Assembly (NCBI GenBank): GCA_036320915.1
Contig: JAXBDG010000022.1
Coordinates: 744,001-808,000, forward strand
From: Linnemannia elongata
Lineage: Eukaryota > Mortierellomycota > Mortierellomycetes > Mortierellales > Mortierellaceae
Reading direction: 5' to 3'
DNA length: 64,000 bases
Made by a program: the position numbers and the translations under genes. The notes below the pieces were generated by a model, which was not told where the DNA came from, made no database searches, and worked only from the letters and a program-made list of their open reading frames with translations. Shown piece after piece: positions 11,287 to 21,747 of this stretch (position 1 is the stretch's first letter; every line of letters starts with the position of its first letter).

Positions 11287-11748
11287 TCCCTCTTCCTTTT
11301 TCCTTTTTCCTTTTCTTTTTTTTTTTTTTTTTTGCTCTTTTTAATGATTCGTCGTCGACGCGTCCTTTAGTGCTTTGGTCCACTTTTTTAGATATACCCT
11401 TTTTGTCTTTGTTTTCCTGTCACCTGTGATATTATCTCGTACATCTTTCTTTTTTTTTTTCGCCTTTTCTCCCTTTTCCTTCTTTCGTTGTAAACTACTA
11501 ATAAAGTTGTCCATAATATCCTTTTCCTTTTATTTTCAATTCGAGCGAGTTTTTAATACATGGTGCTTGGTTGATTGGAATGAAGTGAAGGGTCTAATGC
11601 GTTCTACAGGACATAGATTCAAGATCGGCAACAAAGAGGGGGATAAATGTCAGTCAACAAAAAAAAAAAAACCACAGCAATGTTCAGCGCAATAGAAACA
11701 GCGATTCAAAACACCAAAAAAAAAAAAAAAAAAAAAAAAAAAATGAAT
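11287..11748. other. Convergent 3' regions of Mga2-like and ALKBH7 genes
   Basis: The stretch is T-rich after the Mga2-like stop. A canonical AATAAA at 11500-11505 probably serves that transcript. A run of 28 A at 11716-11743 lies directly after the ALKBH7 stop on the opposite strand. No gene is seen. Confidence 0.7.
11716..11743. repeat. A28 homopolymer next to the ALKBH7 stop
   Basis: Twenty-eight A on the plus strand give a T28 tract in the 3' UTR of the minus-strand ALKBH7 gene, starting 5 nt after the stop codon. Confidence 0.95.
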
Positions 11749-12777
11749 TCAAAACTTTACCCGTAACATGACAGAGATACGTTTCTCCTTTGGTACAACT
11801 GTTCCCCTGATCTGATGGTCTTCCGGCTCAATAGGGATTCCATGCTTATAACTATATCTCACCGAATCCCGCTGGAAATAAAAGCAGCGTTTCGGAAGGA
11901 GCACACGGAACCATTTCTGGGGGTCGTCCTGATGGATCAGTTCCATGACTGCCGAGGAGCCTAGACAGAGACCTGCGACGACGGAGCCAGAGGCGTCGAG
12001 GTGGTCGACGTGGGGTTTGATCCCACCTTGACCGGCTTCTAGTTCTAGGATGTGGGGTGATACCCAGGTCCAGGTTGAGGGGAAGAAGTCGGATTTTATA
12101 GCGTCCATCATTTCGCGGGGGGTTGTTCTCTCCTTCTTCTCTTTGCTGGAAGAGGGATCGGTGGATGGTGAAGGGGTGGCTGAAAATGGGCTGGACCAGT
12201 CGCCGGCAGAGCACTCCCGGTAGCGAGTGATTACCCCGTCGAAATGACCATCCTCATATCGGACTTGTTTTCCCAGAGCGCGTTTCAGTTTGAGGGTGGC
12301 GCCTTTGACCATCATGTCGTGTTCCTCGGGGGTGAGGTATTCGGGGACGAGGATGAAATCGTGTAGGATCTGGGCGTGTTCGGAGGGTGGGATGTGGGAG
12401 AGGTCAAAGTGAGCGGATGCGATGTCGGAGGGTGTTGAGAGGTGGGTGTAACGGTGGAGGGATCCGTCCTTATCAGTGGTATCAGTGTTGGAGGAGAGAG
12501 AGGATGGAGAGGTGGCGAATGTCCTTGTTGTCGTTGTAGGCATCAATCGAGGCGACAGTTGTGATTGAGGGTGGTGTCGTTGAAGTGCAGCGGTAGACAA
12601 GAGACGTGTCGAAACTGATCTTGACGTAGAAGTTGCCATGGCACTGGTTCTTCCGCATGGCATTGATGCAACAGCAATGCGGCGGCATTGAGCAGTGGCA
12701 AGGTGGTGTGTCGAAGTTGTTGTCGTCACCCTCCTGCAGAGACCGAGAGTTGTTCCTGAGACGATGGCGCGAGTCAT
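11749..12777 (-). CDS. ALKBH7: ALKBH7-like Fe(II)/2-oxoglutarate dioxygenase, mitochondrial
   Basis: Single exon, 342 residues. The AlkB-family dioxygenase fold occupies about residues 140-342. Visible active-site residues are the iron ligands His256 and Asp258 (KPHVDHLD), the distal His312 (YKHGIP), and the Arg pair R333/R339 in KRISVMLR for 2-oxoglutarate. The segment ASGSVVAGLCLGSSAVMEL aligns with the ALKBH7 core. In animals ALKBH7 is a mitochondrial matrix protein linked to programmed necrosis and fatty-acid metabolism; its fungal role is unknown. The first ~90 residues are rich in Arg, Ser and Thr with almost no acidic residues, as in a mitochondrial presequence. An insert of about 25 residues (Ser/Pro/Lys, near 200-220) interrupts the fold. 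The start at 12777 begins MTRAIVSGTTLG; later Met codons within the presequence are possible. Confidence 0.88.
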   Translation of the reverse strand: MTRAIVSGTTLGLCRRVTTTTSTHHLATAQCRRIAVASMPCGRTSAMATSTSRSVSTRLLSTAALQRHHPQSQLSPRLMPTTTTRTFATSPSSLSSNTDTTDKDGSLHRYTHLSTPSDIASAHFDLSHIPPSEHAQILHDFILVPEYLTPEEHDMMVKGATLKLKRALGKQVRYEDGHFDGVITRYRECSAGDWSSPFSATPSPSTDPSSSKEKKERTTPREMMDAIKSDFFPSTWTWVSPHILELEAGQGGIKPHVDHLDASGSVVAGLCLGSSAVMELIHQDDPQKWFRVLLPKRCFYFQRDSVRYSYKHGIPIEPEDHQIRGTVVPKEKRISVMLRVKF

Positions 12778-13093
12778 GAGGAGGAGGTCTGTCGGGTTGA
12801 AGTGGGGAAGTGAGTTGGCGTGAAGAAAGAAGAAAGGTCAAAAGAGAGAGGCGTTCATTCGGATAGCAGCTTTTGGGCATTTGGTCAAGTGTCACGTGCA
12901 TGGTTCAGGTACGATCGATCAGTTACCATTTTTTGTCAGACCTCGTTTCCTTCGAAAAAACCCACATACTTAACGGCAACATGCACTTGCAAAAAAAAAA
13001 GGATAAAAAATAAAAGAGGAAAATGAAAGGTTTATTATGTACAGAAAGAGAGGATGAGAAACGCTCTTGGAACCGGGACGTCACGTCTGCGTT
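12778..13093. other. ALKBH7 promoter and CsbD-like gene 1 3' region
   Basis: No gene is seen. AATAAA on the minus strand near 13032-13037, in the context GTACATAATAAACC, is the probable poly(A) signal of the CsbD-like gene that ends at 13094. Confidence 0.6.
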
Positions 13094-13378
13094 TTAGACC
13101 TTGCGCTCGAGATCGCCACGGACCTCGTTGGCATGTCCGCGAGCCTCCATGCTAGTGTTTCCGGTCAAGGATCCGACATTCTGCTGGATTTCACCCTGGA
13201 CCTTGTGGCCGACACCCTCGGCATGGGTCTTGGCATCGGCAGCCTTCTGGGCGGCGTCGGCTTGGGCCTTCTGCTGGGCACCGGAGGCGGCAAGGTTGTT
13301 GTTTCCGATGGTCTCACCGATGGTCTGCTTGGCACCGCCGACGGTGGAGTTGAAAGTGTTGGAGATTCTGTCAGTCAT
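13094..13378 (-). CDS. CsbD/Hmp1-like stress protein 1
   Basis: Single exon, 94 residues, starting MTDRISNTFNSTVGGAKQ. It is highly charged, Ala/Gly-rich and lacks hydrophobic core segments, matching the CsbD-like family. Fungal members are annotated as mismatched base pair and cruciform DNA recognition proteins (Hmp1 of Ustilago); bacterial CsbD is a general stress protein. The predicted state is an extended or helical hydrophilin-like protein. It differs from the neighbour at 14301-14585 at only 9 of 94 positions and shares the 3' UTR motif GTACATAATAAACC, so the pair is a recent tandem duplication. A TATA box about 90 bp upstream suggests an inducible gene. The annotated start is the first Met after the leader; a longer in-frame extension to 13528 has no family similarity. 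Confidence 0.85.
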   Translation of the reverse strand: MTDRISNTFNSTVGGAKQTIGETIGNNNLAASGAQQKAQADAAQKAADAKTHAEGVGHKVQGEIQQNVGSLTGNTSMEARGHANEVRGDLERKV

Positions 13379-13464
13379 GTTGGAGTAGTGTGTGTTTTCT
13401 GGGTTGGGTTGGGTGTGATTGTGTTTGGTTGTTGATGATAGAAACGAGGTGCGGGAAGTTGTCT

Positions 13465-13472
13465 CTTTTATA
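13465..13472 (-). promoter_or_regulatory. TATA box of CsbD-like gene 1
   Basis: TATAAAAG on the minus strand, about 90 bp before the ATG at 13378. The other two CsbD-like genes have similar AT-rich boxes at the same distance. Confidence 0.6.
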
Positions 13473-14300
13473 TTCGTTTCTAGAGAGAGGACCACTGAAG
13501 ATGAGGGGGGGTGGGTAACCATTATCATTACGCTGATGAGATCACTGTAATTTCTACGAGGTCGTGTAAGGTTGTCGCGGAAGTGGGTCCATTGAATGTA
13601 ATCAGAGTGACATAATTAAAATGACGGCGACCTCCCAGGGGGCTCTCTCTTACCCACCCTCTAGAACTTCGCCCTTTTTCCACGTACAAGAGCACATACG
13701 TGGAAATGGTCAAAACGCGATGCGGTCATCACACTTGAGAGTCGTCACCTTCAAAGTAGGATCGCGCCCGATCGATTCGACCCTTGCATGGTATGTTATA
13801 TCTTGGACATGACTGGTCATGGTTTGGCTGCATTCACATGCATTCCGCACTCGTAACTTGCGCTAAGGCCGATTTGGTTAGCTAGGTCGCTAAAAGAAAA
13901 TGAAGGCGCTGCAAAGCTGTGCCTAAGCCATCTTGTCTTTGTCTGACCATGGAAGGAGACATATTCTCTTCACCGTTTTCTTTTGTCAATACTGGACTAT
14001 TCAAACGACGGTCCTTGAGATGATATTGGAAAGAAAACAAAAAGAAGTTGGGCTGGATCTTATTCTGGGCTACGACTCTGCTACATAGAACAATATAGAG
14101 GTTCAAAATCATGGCTTTCACATTCTTTGTCTAGTTTTGAATTTTTGTCTTTGCTCGCCCCTATCTTTCTTGCTTCCTTCGCATCCTCATTGACATATCA
14201 GCCGCTCAAAGTTCAACATACATTTGAGTAAAAAAAAGAGTAGCAGTAAAATAATGGTTTATTATGTACAAAAAGGTGTCGAACGGCCGGAAGTTGTGAG
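13473..14300. other. Spacer between the two CsbD-like paralogues
   Basis: This holds the upstream region of gene 1 and the 3' region of gene 2. AGGGG occurs near 13638 and could be a stress element, but the motif is short. Minus-strand AATAAA near 14260, in the same GTACATAATAAACC context as paralogue 1, is the likely poly(A) signal of gene 2. No gene is seen. Confidence 0.5.
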
Positions 14301-14585
14301 TTAGACCTTGCGCTCCAAGTCACCGCGGACTTCGTTAGCGTGTCCACGAGCCTCCATGCTAGTGTTTCCGGTCAAAGACCCAACGTTCTGCTGGACCTCG
14401 CCCTGGACCTTGTGACTGATCCCCTCGGCGTGGGTCTTGGCATCGGCAGCCTTCTGGGCGGCATCGGCTTGGGACTTTTGGGCGGCTCCGGAGGCAGCGA
14501 GATCGGGGTTACCGATGGTCTCGCCGATGGTCTGCTTGGCGCCACCGAGGGTGGAGTTGAGGGTGTTGGAGATTCTGTCGGTCAT
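14301..14585 (-). CDS. CsbD/Hmp1-like stress protein 2
   Basis: Single exon, 94 residues, about 90% identical to the copy at 13094-13378 and in the same orientation about 0.9 kb away. The C-terminal 25 residues are identical, including SMEARGHANEVRG. Substitutions are conservative and clustered in the N-terminal half (F to L, V to L, NN to PD). The likely role is the same: a small hydrophilic stress or DNA-binding protein. An AATAAAAG box lies at 14692-14699, about 110 bp upstream. In-frame sequence extends upstream to 14942 but carries no family similarity, so the short start is chosen. Confidence 0.85.
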   Translation of the reverse strand: MTDRISNTLNSTLGGAKQTIGETIGNPDLAASGAAQKSQADAAQKAADAKTHAEGISHKVQGEVQQNVGSLTGNTSMEARGHANEVRGDLERKV

Positions 14586-15035
14586 GTTGTTATGTGTGGT
14601 GAGTTGGATTTGTTTGGGCTTTGAGTTGGGTTGAGTTGAGTTGTTGTGTTTGTTGTTGATGAGGAGAGAACAAAATTGCCAGCTGCTCTCCCTTTTATTC
14701 ATTCTTCGTCGGTTCCCGTTACCCAGGGATCTTGTAGAAGAATTAATGCGCGTCAAAATGTCGTAATGCAATTTAGATTGAGAAATAAGGTTTCTGCATA
14801 ATGCGACTCTAGTAACAAGGCAGCAATATGCCCCCCTCCCCCCCTTAGGTTCAAGATGACGCGAATGACGCTTTTCAAATGATGTAACTGTAGACCGGCA
14901 TAGAAAAACGCACCCTACCTGTTGCGCGTGAAGTACAACCAACGAGAGATTCGAACAGGAGCAAATACGTCAGGAACCGCCTAGTTTTGGATATTATTTT
15001 TATTATGCGATGATGAATGCTGAAGGGGAAAAAAA
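14586..15035. other. CsbD-like gene 2 promoter and RRP36 3' region
   Basis: A C-rich stretch near 14829-14845 contains CCCCT, a yeast-type stress-element core. No gene is seen. Confidence 0.45.
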
Positions 15036-16672
15036 TCAGTCGAGCCTGCGACGCTTGGGACCGCCCAAGATCTTGGTCTTCTCCTTTGCAGAGTTGCGTT
15101 TCCTCCTCTTCTCCATGGCCCGGGCCAAAGCCTTGGGACTCTCGCTCAGGTGCTTGAACTTGTCGATCAACTCGAGCTTCTTCTGGTCCGACTTCTTCAA
15201 GAAGAAGGGGTTCTTGCCCTTGAGGACCAGTTCCTTCTCCTTGCGCTTGTGGTCGCGCTTGATCTCCTGGCGACGCTTCTGGGCAGCTTCGGTGGCTTGA
15301 CGGTCGATCATGCGGCTGAGTTGGTTCTGGAGCTTATCCTTCATATCTGGGTCCCTCTCCTTCTTGATGAGCTCCTTGAGTTTCTTCATTTCGTCCGCTT
15401 GGTAGTCCTTGAGGAAAGAGTATGACTTTTCGAACAGGTCGTTGTCCAGTTTTCCGCTTAGGCTGTCGAAACGAGGATCGCGGCGTTTCTATGAAGTCGA
15501 TGTTTGAACATGATATATATGAGCGTTAAGAACTGGTCCGATTGTGTTCTGTCTTTTGTCTCTGTTGGGCATTGAGTAAGGCCAAGAAAGTTCCTTACAG
15601 CGCTGGCGACCTCCACGACTTGACGGAACCGTCCAACTGGCTTCTTGGATCCAACTTCCATTGGCCTAAATGACACATAGCACAAGGTGCAGAGATGTTA
15701 GGTGCCATGGTTCTTTCAATAATAGCACCACCAATAAGCAAATGCACAATCCAGCGCAGAATCTTGAGACCGTACCTGTTTTTATCTGCACGCTTCTCAA
15801 TAACTTTCCGCTCCTTTTTCTCCTTGTTCATGGCATCCCTCAGCTTGTCCATCTTGTTCTTGGGCCGCCTCTCCTCCTCCTCGCTATCCTCCTCGCTATC
15901 CTCCTCCTCTGAATCGTCATCATCATATCGATCCTGAGATGATTTCCGTGCGAGTCCCTTGGTGGCGACCTTCTTCTTTTCTGCTCCACGCAAGGTCTGG
16001 TGGAAGACCTTCATGCCGACCTTTTGTTGAATCTCTGCCAATTTGTCGAAGGGTATCTGAGCCAGGTCTAAAATGAACATAGAAGAGTAGACAATTGTGA
16101 GTTAGACACCGATCCAGGTCCAGCTGTGTCACCGACTGTATTTGCCGGTTTTCACTTCAAATGTTGTCCGTCTTGAAGCGGGGACTTACTCTTTTGGAGT
16201 TCCTTGAGCTTCTTATCATCATCGTCGTCGTCAGAATCATCAGAATCATCAGAGTCATCAGAATCCTCGTCGCTGTCATCCGAATCATCCGAGTCTTCAT
16301 CTTCTTCTTCCTCCTCCTCCTCCTCCTCACTATCCTCGTCAACTTCACTGTGCATCTTCAAATCATCTGAGTCCTCTTCCTCTTCCTCGCTATCCTGCTC
16401 CTCGTCGTCAGAGGGATCCTGATCACTACCACCGTCGCTGTTGTTTTGGTCGAGGTCGCTATCGCTCTGATCGAATGCTTGCATACGCCTCTACAAGGAT
16501 ATGAAGAGAAAGTAGAGGTTGAAGGTTTTAGTGGCGCGTTTCCTAAGACTGGAAAGATATTTTTGTCCCTGACATATGAACCTGAACTGGGGATAGGTTT
16601 GCGCATAGTTTTTTTTACCATGGCGCGAGCGGCGGCATCTTCCTGTTCTTGTTTCTTTCCCTTCAAGGCCAT
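15036..16672 (-). CDS. RRP36: RRP36-like 18S rRNA processing factor
   Basis: A nucleolar protein of the small-subunit processome that acts in early pre-18S cleavage. Minus-strand exons are 16672-16619, 16490-16190, 16067-15776, 15665-15599 and 15488-15036, totalling 388 residues with all phases consistent. The N-terminal half has a long Asp/Ser/Glu tract typical of nucleolar proteins, encoded around 16230-16420. The conserved RRP36 block starts at KKPVGRFRQVVEV and continues KRRDPRFDSLSGKL, then a Lys/Arg/Glu-rich helical region, ending in basic GPKRRRLD. The first exon carries only 18 codons. The antisense Ser-rich frames over the acidic tract are shadows. It is divergent from the AGGF1-like gene, with 245 bp between start codons. 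Confidence 0.9.
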
Positions 16673-16917
16673 GGCGATGTGATGTAAATTAATGTATATG
16701 GGTTGAGTAAAACGAATGAACCAATGTCCTCGAAGAAGGCAGTGTTGAAGAGCTCAAGGTTAAAAAAAAAGAAAAGAAAAAAAAGTAAAGAAATAACTAT
16801 GCTAAGCCTCAGAAGCCTCAATTAGCAGTCCCAACCAGCCATGTCGCGCCTTTATTTTTTGCGTTACCCCACTCCAACCCCCCACGCACACGACAGGAGA
16901 CAAAACGAACCTACGGA
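16673..16917. promoter_or_regulatory. Shared divergent promoter, RRP36 / AGGF1-like
   Basis: 245 bp separate the two ATGs. The interval contains an A-rich block (16760-16790) and a C-rich stretch before the plus-strand ATG, but no clear TATA box. A bidirectional promoter is inferred from spacing alone. Confidence 0.5.
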
Positions 16918-18978
16918 ATGACCGACTTTAGCGACGAACTCGACGGATACCTCAAAGCCCGGACCGCAACCCAGGACCAAGAGACCCGCGAAACCGCCGC
17001 CGCAAACGCTGCAGCTGACGCCCTCTTTGGTCACTCATTCGCTCACCCTCACCCTGATGGCTTCCAACCGACACAGGACGCCCCTGCATTCGCTCAGAAT
17101 CCTCAGACGCTAATGTGGCACGATGCCACGACGGGGACTTTTTCTTATTATGATGCTGGGTCCGAGACGTATATCCCTGTTGAGGGACCTAACGCTCCGC
17201 ATCCTCACCCACAGCAGCAACAACAGCAACATCATCAACAGCAGCATCAACAACAGCAGCAGGAGTATCATGCCTACTCAACCACTGCATCTTCGTACGA
17301 CTCTCCAGGAGGTTATCACGTCGACCCCTACACCGGATACCCCATCGAGACCATACCAGCAGCAGGAGTAGGAGGTGGACAAAACTATGAAGCTCCACCC
17401 GAAAGCGACGCCACTCTACGACTCTGCGTCCTCTCCTCCAAGATCCTCAAGGTTGCGGGTGTCATTCTATTGGACGCGTCAGGGATCTCGTTTGGCAGGG
17501 ATCGGCCTTTGAGTGGACAGGGGAAACGTGTCCGGATGATCGAGATGGAGATCAGTCGTTACCATGGGAGCATTTATCTGGATCGGCAACAGGTTGTGCC
17601 GGAGGCTCATGAGTCTACAGTCTATTCAAATTTTGAGTCGGCGGGAGTAGTGGGGACTCCAGCAGTTGAATCGGAGGAGGTAGAGATGCGCTTGGACGAG
17701 AACAATTCGACGGTGGAGGAGGTGGTTAAGGACGACGGGCCGACGACACAGGCAGTGGAGGCGAACCTGTCGGAGGAGACTGTTACAAGGCAGGAGGCAG
17801 AGAGCAGTAACTGTAAGGACGAAGACTCTTCATTACGTGGACAGGATACATCACTGTCTCCTACAACGATACAGGGCGAATACGGTCAAGAAGCAGAAGA
17901 TGGCGAGATACCTGATTCTCCACCCGGCGCTGGCGCTCGGGTGCAGAACGATCGCGAACAGGGTGAGATGAGCGACGAAGAAGGCAAGGTCAATGAATCT
18001 GAGAAGCAGGACGCTACCGACGCCCAGGAAGAGGAGCAACAAAGGCATTATAAAGAGTACCAACGGCAATTGGAGGAATACCAACAATACTACCAGAGCA
18101 TGATCCCTCCAGTGTATATCGATACCTTCCAGATCATCGATTGCGGCTCTACTCATGGAACCTTCCTCAATGGACAACGACTCTCGCCCGCCAAGACTGC
18201 CAGTGAACCCTTCCAGCTGAACCATCTCGACCAGCTACAGCTGGGTTCTACTGTCTTTGAGATCCATGCGCATGAGGAAGGGAGAATTTGTGGCTCGTGC
18301 CAGGTGACAGATGATAATGAGATTGAGGTGCTTGACGATAAAAACCAGGACGCAGATGGATCCAAGGCTTCTGGAGGAGATGCCGCCAATGGCAGCGGTA
18401 GTAGCAACAAGAACTCGCCAAAATTGGTGGGCGACATCAAGTTATCTCGAGAGCTGGAGCGGATTGACGAGATGAACCGGTTACGGAAGAAATGGGCTGG
18501 GCCTGATCGGAAGACCACCGGAAAGCGCTCTGGCGGCGGTGGAGGTGGATATCAGGACGGCTCCGGATCGTCAAGCTCATTAACGTCCTCAGATTATGGT
18601 ACCACTTCAGGATACGTCGACCGGGCCGCGAAACGGCGACAGTTCAACCCAGACAACTCTCAGCCCATCCGCTCAGGCATGCCCGACAACTCTTCAACAC
18701 CTGAGGTAGTCTCTGGTTTCCATGTCCCCGTGGCCAAAACCAACAAGGGCCACGCGATGCTGAGCAAGATGGGCTGGAAGGCAGGTACGGGGCTAGGTGC
18801 AGCACGACAGGGTGTTGTTGAACCTGTGCAGTTGTTGGTTGCGGACAAGAAGGCTGGCCTCGGCTCCAAGACTATACAATCCCAGGGCGCTGCTGCCAGC
18901 TCTGCATCCCGACCACCAGAAACCCAGGCTGAAATAGCACGGCGCAAAGCGCGTGAAAGATTTGCACAATTGAAATAA
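16918..18978 (+). CDS. AGGF1: AGGF1-like protein: OCRE-like repeat, split FHA domain, G-patch
   Basis: Single exon, 686 residues. Domain order: an aromatic OCRE-like segment (about 64-84, MWHDATTGTFSYYD); Gln/His-rich linker; first half of an FHA domain (about 162-220: GISFGRDRPL, then EISRYHGSIYLD); an acidic insert of about 178 residues; second half of the FHA domain (about 399-455: IIDCGSTHGTFLNGQRL); a Lys/Arg linker; and a G-patch (about 608-650: GHAMLSKMGWKAGTGLG). The C-terminus is basic. OCRE plus FHA plus G-patch is the architecture of AGGF1, a splicing-linked phosphothreonine reader; G-patches activate DEAH helicases. The FHA signature residues (GR, SRYH, STHGT) are kept, so the fold probably survives the insert. 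The stop codon TAA lies within AAATAAAA, which may double as the poly(A) signal. Confidence 0.82.
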   Translation: MTDFSDELDGYLKARTATQDQETRETAAANAAADALFGHSFAHPHPDGFQPTQDAPAFAQNPQTLMWHDATTGTFSYYDAGSETYIPVEGPNAPHPHPQQQQQQHHQQQHQQQQQEYHAYSTTASSYDSPGGYHVDPYTGYPIETIPAAGVGGGQNYEAPPESDATLRLCVLSSKILKVAGVILLDASGISFGRDRPLSGQGKRVRMIEMEISRYHGSIYLDRQQVVPEAHESTVYSNFESAGVVGTPAVESEEVEMRLDENNSTVEEVVKDDGPTTQAVEANLSEETVTRQEAESSNCKDEDSSLRGQDTSLSPTTIQGEYGQEAEDGEIPDSPPGAGARVQNDREQGEMSDEEGKVNESEKQDATDAQEEEQQRHYKEYQRQLEEYQQYYQSMIPPVYIDTFQIIDCGSTHGTFLNGQRLSPAKTASEPFQLNHLDQLQLGSTVFEIHAHEEGRICGSCQVTDDNEIEVLDDKNQDADGSKASGGDAANGSGSSNKNSPKLVGDIKLSRELERIDEMNRLRKKWAGPDRKTTGKRSGGGGGGYQDGSGSSSSLTSSDYGTTSGYVDRAAKRRQFNPDNSQPIRSGMPDNSSTPEVVSGFHVPVAKTNKGHAMLSKMGWKAGTGLGAARQGVVEPVQLLVADKKAGLGSKTIQSQGAAASSASRPPETQAEIARRKARERFAQLK

Positions 18979-19100
18979 AAACAGGAGAAACTAACTTTTT
19001 CGTGTATACGTTTTTTTGTTGTGTGTGTGTCTATATCCAAGTAAATGTCTATAATATTTCAATCGCTGCAACTAGTCCTTGCATCCTATGACATGCCATT

Positions 19101-21433
19101 TTAAACTTTTCCTCCGATCAAAGACCAGCTTGTGTTGACACTGTTGTAGCGAACCTCCTGATCAGGATGGGACATGAGCTCCATGATCTTTTGCTTCACA
19201 CCGATCTCCTGCAAGAACCTATTCATAGACAAAAAATAACAAACATGCATTGATTAGACACTGCCTCGGAGTTTCTTGCACGACGCGTCAATAGCAAAAA
19301 AAAAAAAAAAAAAAAAAGGTTACGCGTAACGTACTTTTTGCTGCTAGGGTCACGCTTCACGTATTGTCCAATGTCATGGGCGGCCACGGAGAGCACAATG
19401 GCATCGTTGGAAGTGCTGAGGAGACGTGCCAACACCCTACATAGCAATCGACAAATGAATTAAGTGAGTCCATTGATTCGCCTCCTTGTCAGTTCAAGTA
19501 CTTGTCGCGATGCAAACCGAAAATAAGATATACCTCAAAAGAGCATAGTTCTCCTTCTTGAGTTCCTTCCAGTTCTTGATCCAGAATTGTTCCGACAAGT
19601 GAGGTGGGGACCAGGTCAGTCTTGACGACAACAACTCAGCTTTGTAAACCTCGAATGTCCTGTCATGTCGCACGAAGGAAAAAAAAAAAAAGGTAGATGT
19701 CAGAAGTGAGCGCCTATTCGCATTCGCATGAGGTAATCATACGCCTTGCAAATAAAACAGTCCACTAACGTCAATGTATGGAAGTTCTCCTGGAGCTGGG
19801 CCTTCAAAAAGTTGACGTCCTCCAAGATCTCGGCATCCGACCACTTGCGCGACGACAGGTTCTCACCGAACTGGAGCAACTTCACAGCAGCCATAGCTGC
19901 CAAGTTGGCCTCGGGGGCTTTCTCAACCAAGTTCTACAATCAACGATTGTTGACGACATGTAAGTTAGGGTGAATCGTTGAGACGGTAGAATCCTTCAAC
20001 GAAATATGACATATAAGAGAAAGACTTACTCTCAAGGTGGCAATGACAACACGGATAACCTTCTCCTTGATGGCGGATTTAGCAATGTCAACCAACTGAG
20101 GGATTACATCGTACTTCCTAATAAGCAAGGAAATGTGAGGAAGCCTTGCTTAGTCCTGGGTTCCCTGTCTTTCCTGTCCAATCCACGATCCACGAACAAC
20201 AGCAATTCTGATAAATACCTGTTGAGCTCCTGAGCAATCTCCTCGTTAAATGTCAAGATCCAGAAACAGTAGATGACCTGGTACTGCATCTGAGGTCCAG
20301 GGTTCTCCATTTTCAAGATCCTGACAAGGGCATCAACCGCCTGAGGTGTGTTCCAGTAGACAATGCGAACGTTGCGCTGTCTCAAAGCCGATTCCAGAAC
20401 CTGAACAGAAAGATCGACCTCGGCAGGGTTCTTGCTCTGCAATTGAGCAGTCGTCCAGCGGAAAAGTTCTCCTGCAGCCTCGGTGTTGGGCTTGGGCGAA
20501 GCACACAGCAGGGTCGTCAAGATCTTGCTTGCCTTCAGGGCAATAAAGCTGTCCTCGCTTCTCAAACACCTAGCAAAAAATTGAGTGAAGACGATGTCAA
20601 TATGAGATTTGAACAGCAGACATGGACACGCGGACGAAATTATTGATAGCACGACACGACGTACTTGAGGAGAGGAGCATAAGGCAACGAGGCGTCCGTC
20701 TGACCAAGCTGCAAAAAGTAGGCAGCACGCTCTTCGTGATCTGTGTTTCATTGAGGGGCAATGGTGATAAATATGCGGTTGGTTAGCCTTGATAGCCAAA
20801 ATGGAGCAAGTAATGGTTGGGTATGGTGTCATTATCGAGCGCTTTTTTTACCGAGGAGGAGGTCGTCGATGAGGATGAGGATTGACTGAATGGTGTCAAC
20901 ACGGACAAGCTTCTGGAGCAAGCTGATGAAGAGTTCTCCGTAAACGTGTCCCTCCTATCGAGTATACATAGGCAGTAAAAGCAAAGAGGTATGAGCGATC
21001 TGTGGATGTGTTTCTTGACCGTTACGAATCCTTGCTGTCCAACTGGCGATGTCCGTGCCCCTCGATCGGTATGTGATAGTTGTTACCTTATCCACGACTC
21101 TGGAAAGATCCTCACCAGTCTTCTTCTCGACTGCCTTGATATAGTTGAGCTCAGCCTGGGTAATAAGAGTAGCGCGTTGGTAGCCCTATTGACACCAAAA
21201 TAAAGCATGAATTGCATGCAAATGAGAGTGAACGAGTAAGAGCAGTGAGTTTGTGTGATTCAGCATTCAGGAACAGAGCTGAATGTAAGTAGACTCCTGA
21301 AAATTCTCCCTTTGTTTACCTCCCAGGGGATAGGACGAGCCCTGAGGCCAGCGGTCAGTTCGTCAAGGAAGGCGTTGGAGACGAGGGCAAGGGGCACCTC
21401 TGCGACGCCGTCGTTGGAAGTTTGAATGGCCAT
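19101..21433 (-). CDS. VMA13: V-type H+-ATPase V1 subunit H
   Basis: Regulatory V1 subunit that couples and silences the vacuolar proton pump. Ten exons on the minus strand: 21433-21320, 21185-21087, 20954-20852, 20740-20665, 20569-20219, 20117-20030, 19933-19770, 19659-19534, 19436-19335 and 19218-19101. They join without frame break into 446 residues, the usual family length. Recognisable segments are RARPIPWEGYQRA, the HEAT/armadillo-like helices of the large exon (YWNTPQAVDALVRIL), KYDVIPQLVDIAKSA, and the conserved C-terminal AAHDIGQYVKRDPSSKK with EVRYNSVNTSWSLIG. It starts MAIQTSNDGVAEVP at 21433. It is the most intron-dense gene in the window. Confidence 0.95.
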
Positions 21434-21747
21434 TTTTGTGTATGCGTGTGTTTGTGGAATCAGATCAGGAAAGAGGAGGGAGTGACGCGAGCGGTTGGAG
21501 TAAGAGAGAATGAGAGGATTGAGAGTCGCTCCTTGTTGTTGTTCCTGAACGGCAGCGGTGCAGAAGAGTGTGAAAAGGACGGATGAATGGCGCGAGGAGA
21601 TGGAGAAGACAGAAAAGAAATAAAAGGAGGCAACAGTACATACAAGTCGAGTAAAACCAGAAAAGTGACGTTTATTCAGAGAGAGAGAGTGAAGAGGAAG
21701 GCAGCGCGCGTTTATTATTGGCTTAGGACGGAGTTTTTACAAGGTGA

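Noticed and set aside
16204..16422. Ser-rich plus-strand ORF opposite RRP36
   Set aside because: It is the antisense of the Asp/Ser/Glu tract of RRP36.
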